Below, in pieces: positions 63,837 to 64,000 of a DNA stretch of 64,000 nucleotides. The number at the start of each line of letters is the position of its first letter. Within the stretch, counting starts at the first letter, position 1. Source of the DNA: Symbiodinium natans. Taxonomy: Eukaryota; Sar; Dinophyceae; Suessiales; Symbiodiniaceae. Under the pieces are notes generated by a model that ran no database searches, was not told the origin of the DNA, and worked only from the letters and a program-made list of their open reading frames with translations. The stretch covers positions 62,001 to 126,000 of the forward strand of contig CAJNDS010001480.1 in assembly GCA_905221605.1 (NCBI GenBank), written 5' to 3'. Position numbers and translations under genes: made by a program.

Positions 63837-64000
63837 CCATAGTCGACGAGGAAGCGAGTGAATTCTTGGGCCCCCATCGCCTCGCTATAAAGTTAGCGGG
63901 GTCCTTTTGGATCTCTGTAGGCCTTTACGTGTTGGGTTTAGGGTTCAGGGTTTGGGTTTAGGGTTGGGGGGTTAGGATGTTTAGGGTGTAGGGTTTAGGG

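Larger units (their letters stand above)
1..64000. repeat. Dispersed interstitial telomeric repeats (TTTAGGG/CCCTAAA) across the whole window
   Basis: Blocks of the 7-base telomeric unit, 2 to about 20 units long, recur roughly every 100-600 bases in both orientations from the first to the last base. Some are perfect; others carry variant units (TTCAGGG, TTTGGGG, CTTAGGG). They separate short unique islands, many exon-like. The array is therefore interstitial and not a simple chromosome end. TTTAGGG is the telomere unit of dinoflagellates and plants. Stretches not listed separately below consist of these blocks and short unclassified unique sequence. Confidence 0.97.

Noticed and set aside
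1-64000. tRNA, rRNA or snRNA genes
   Set aside because: I looked for cloverleaf-like and conserved rRNA segments and found none I could support.

Overview
This window looks like nuclear DNA of a dinoflagellate (inferred, about 0.75). The signs are plant-type TTTAGGG/CCCTAAA telomeric repeats scattered from end to end, tiny exons beginning AG|G, some apparent GC and GA splice donors, transposon-like elements that seem to act as introns, and coding sense that I can recognise almost only on the + strand. I see no bacterial gene organisation, rRNA, tRNA or CRISPR.

Layout: about every 100-600 bases an interstitial telomeric repeat (ITR) block interrupts short unique islands of 40-130 bp. Many islands read as exons (AG before, GT after, open frame, GC-rich third positions). 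The best gene is a CMGC-type protein kinase (CLK/LAMMER- or PRP4-like). Its conserved subdomains IV to XI lie in the correct order on the + strand between 30.9 and 43.65 kb, and a glycine-loop exon lies at 19.0 kb. A continuous 423-codon ORF (31.2-32.5 kb) with a possible Cys-His-Asp hydrolase or transglutaminase-like core sits inside one kinase intron. A group of exons at 25.1-26.35 kb resembles a SRPBCC-type protein. From 46.35 to 47.13 kb are two exons of a Mei2-like RRM protein. A possible initiator exon lies at 2262, and many unassigned exon-like islands fill 4-18 kb and 45-63.6 kb.

The spacers hold at least ten families of short terminal-inverted-repeat elements. The clearest is a 120-bp element with ten copies and TA target duplications, several inserted precisely into telomeric repeats. 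Other repeats are a 49-bp inverted satellite (20.65-21.47 kb), variant telomere-like arrays of 7, 8 and 9 bp, an AT-rich TACTATAA-type satellite (62.37-63.08 kb) and microsatellites.

Main proposal: the ITRs are insertions at break sites. Several are bounded by direct duplications of 7-37 bp of the interrupted sequence, one inside the RRM coding sequence, one inside an introner-like element and one inside a MITE. One has a paralogous empty site in the window. Introns tend to run TTTAGGG at the 5' side and CCCTAAA at the 3' side. That is the pattern expected if both ends of a break were healed by telomere addition and then rejoined, and it would also let each intron fold into a hairpin. All reading was by eye; splice boundaries may be off by a few bases.
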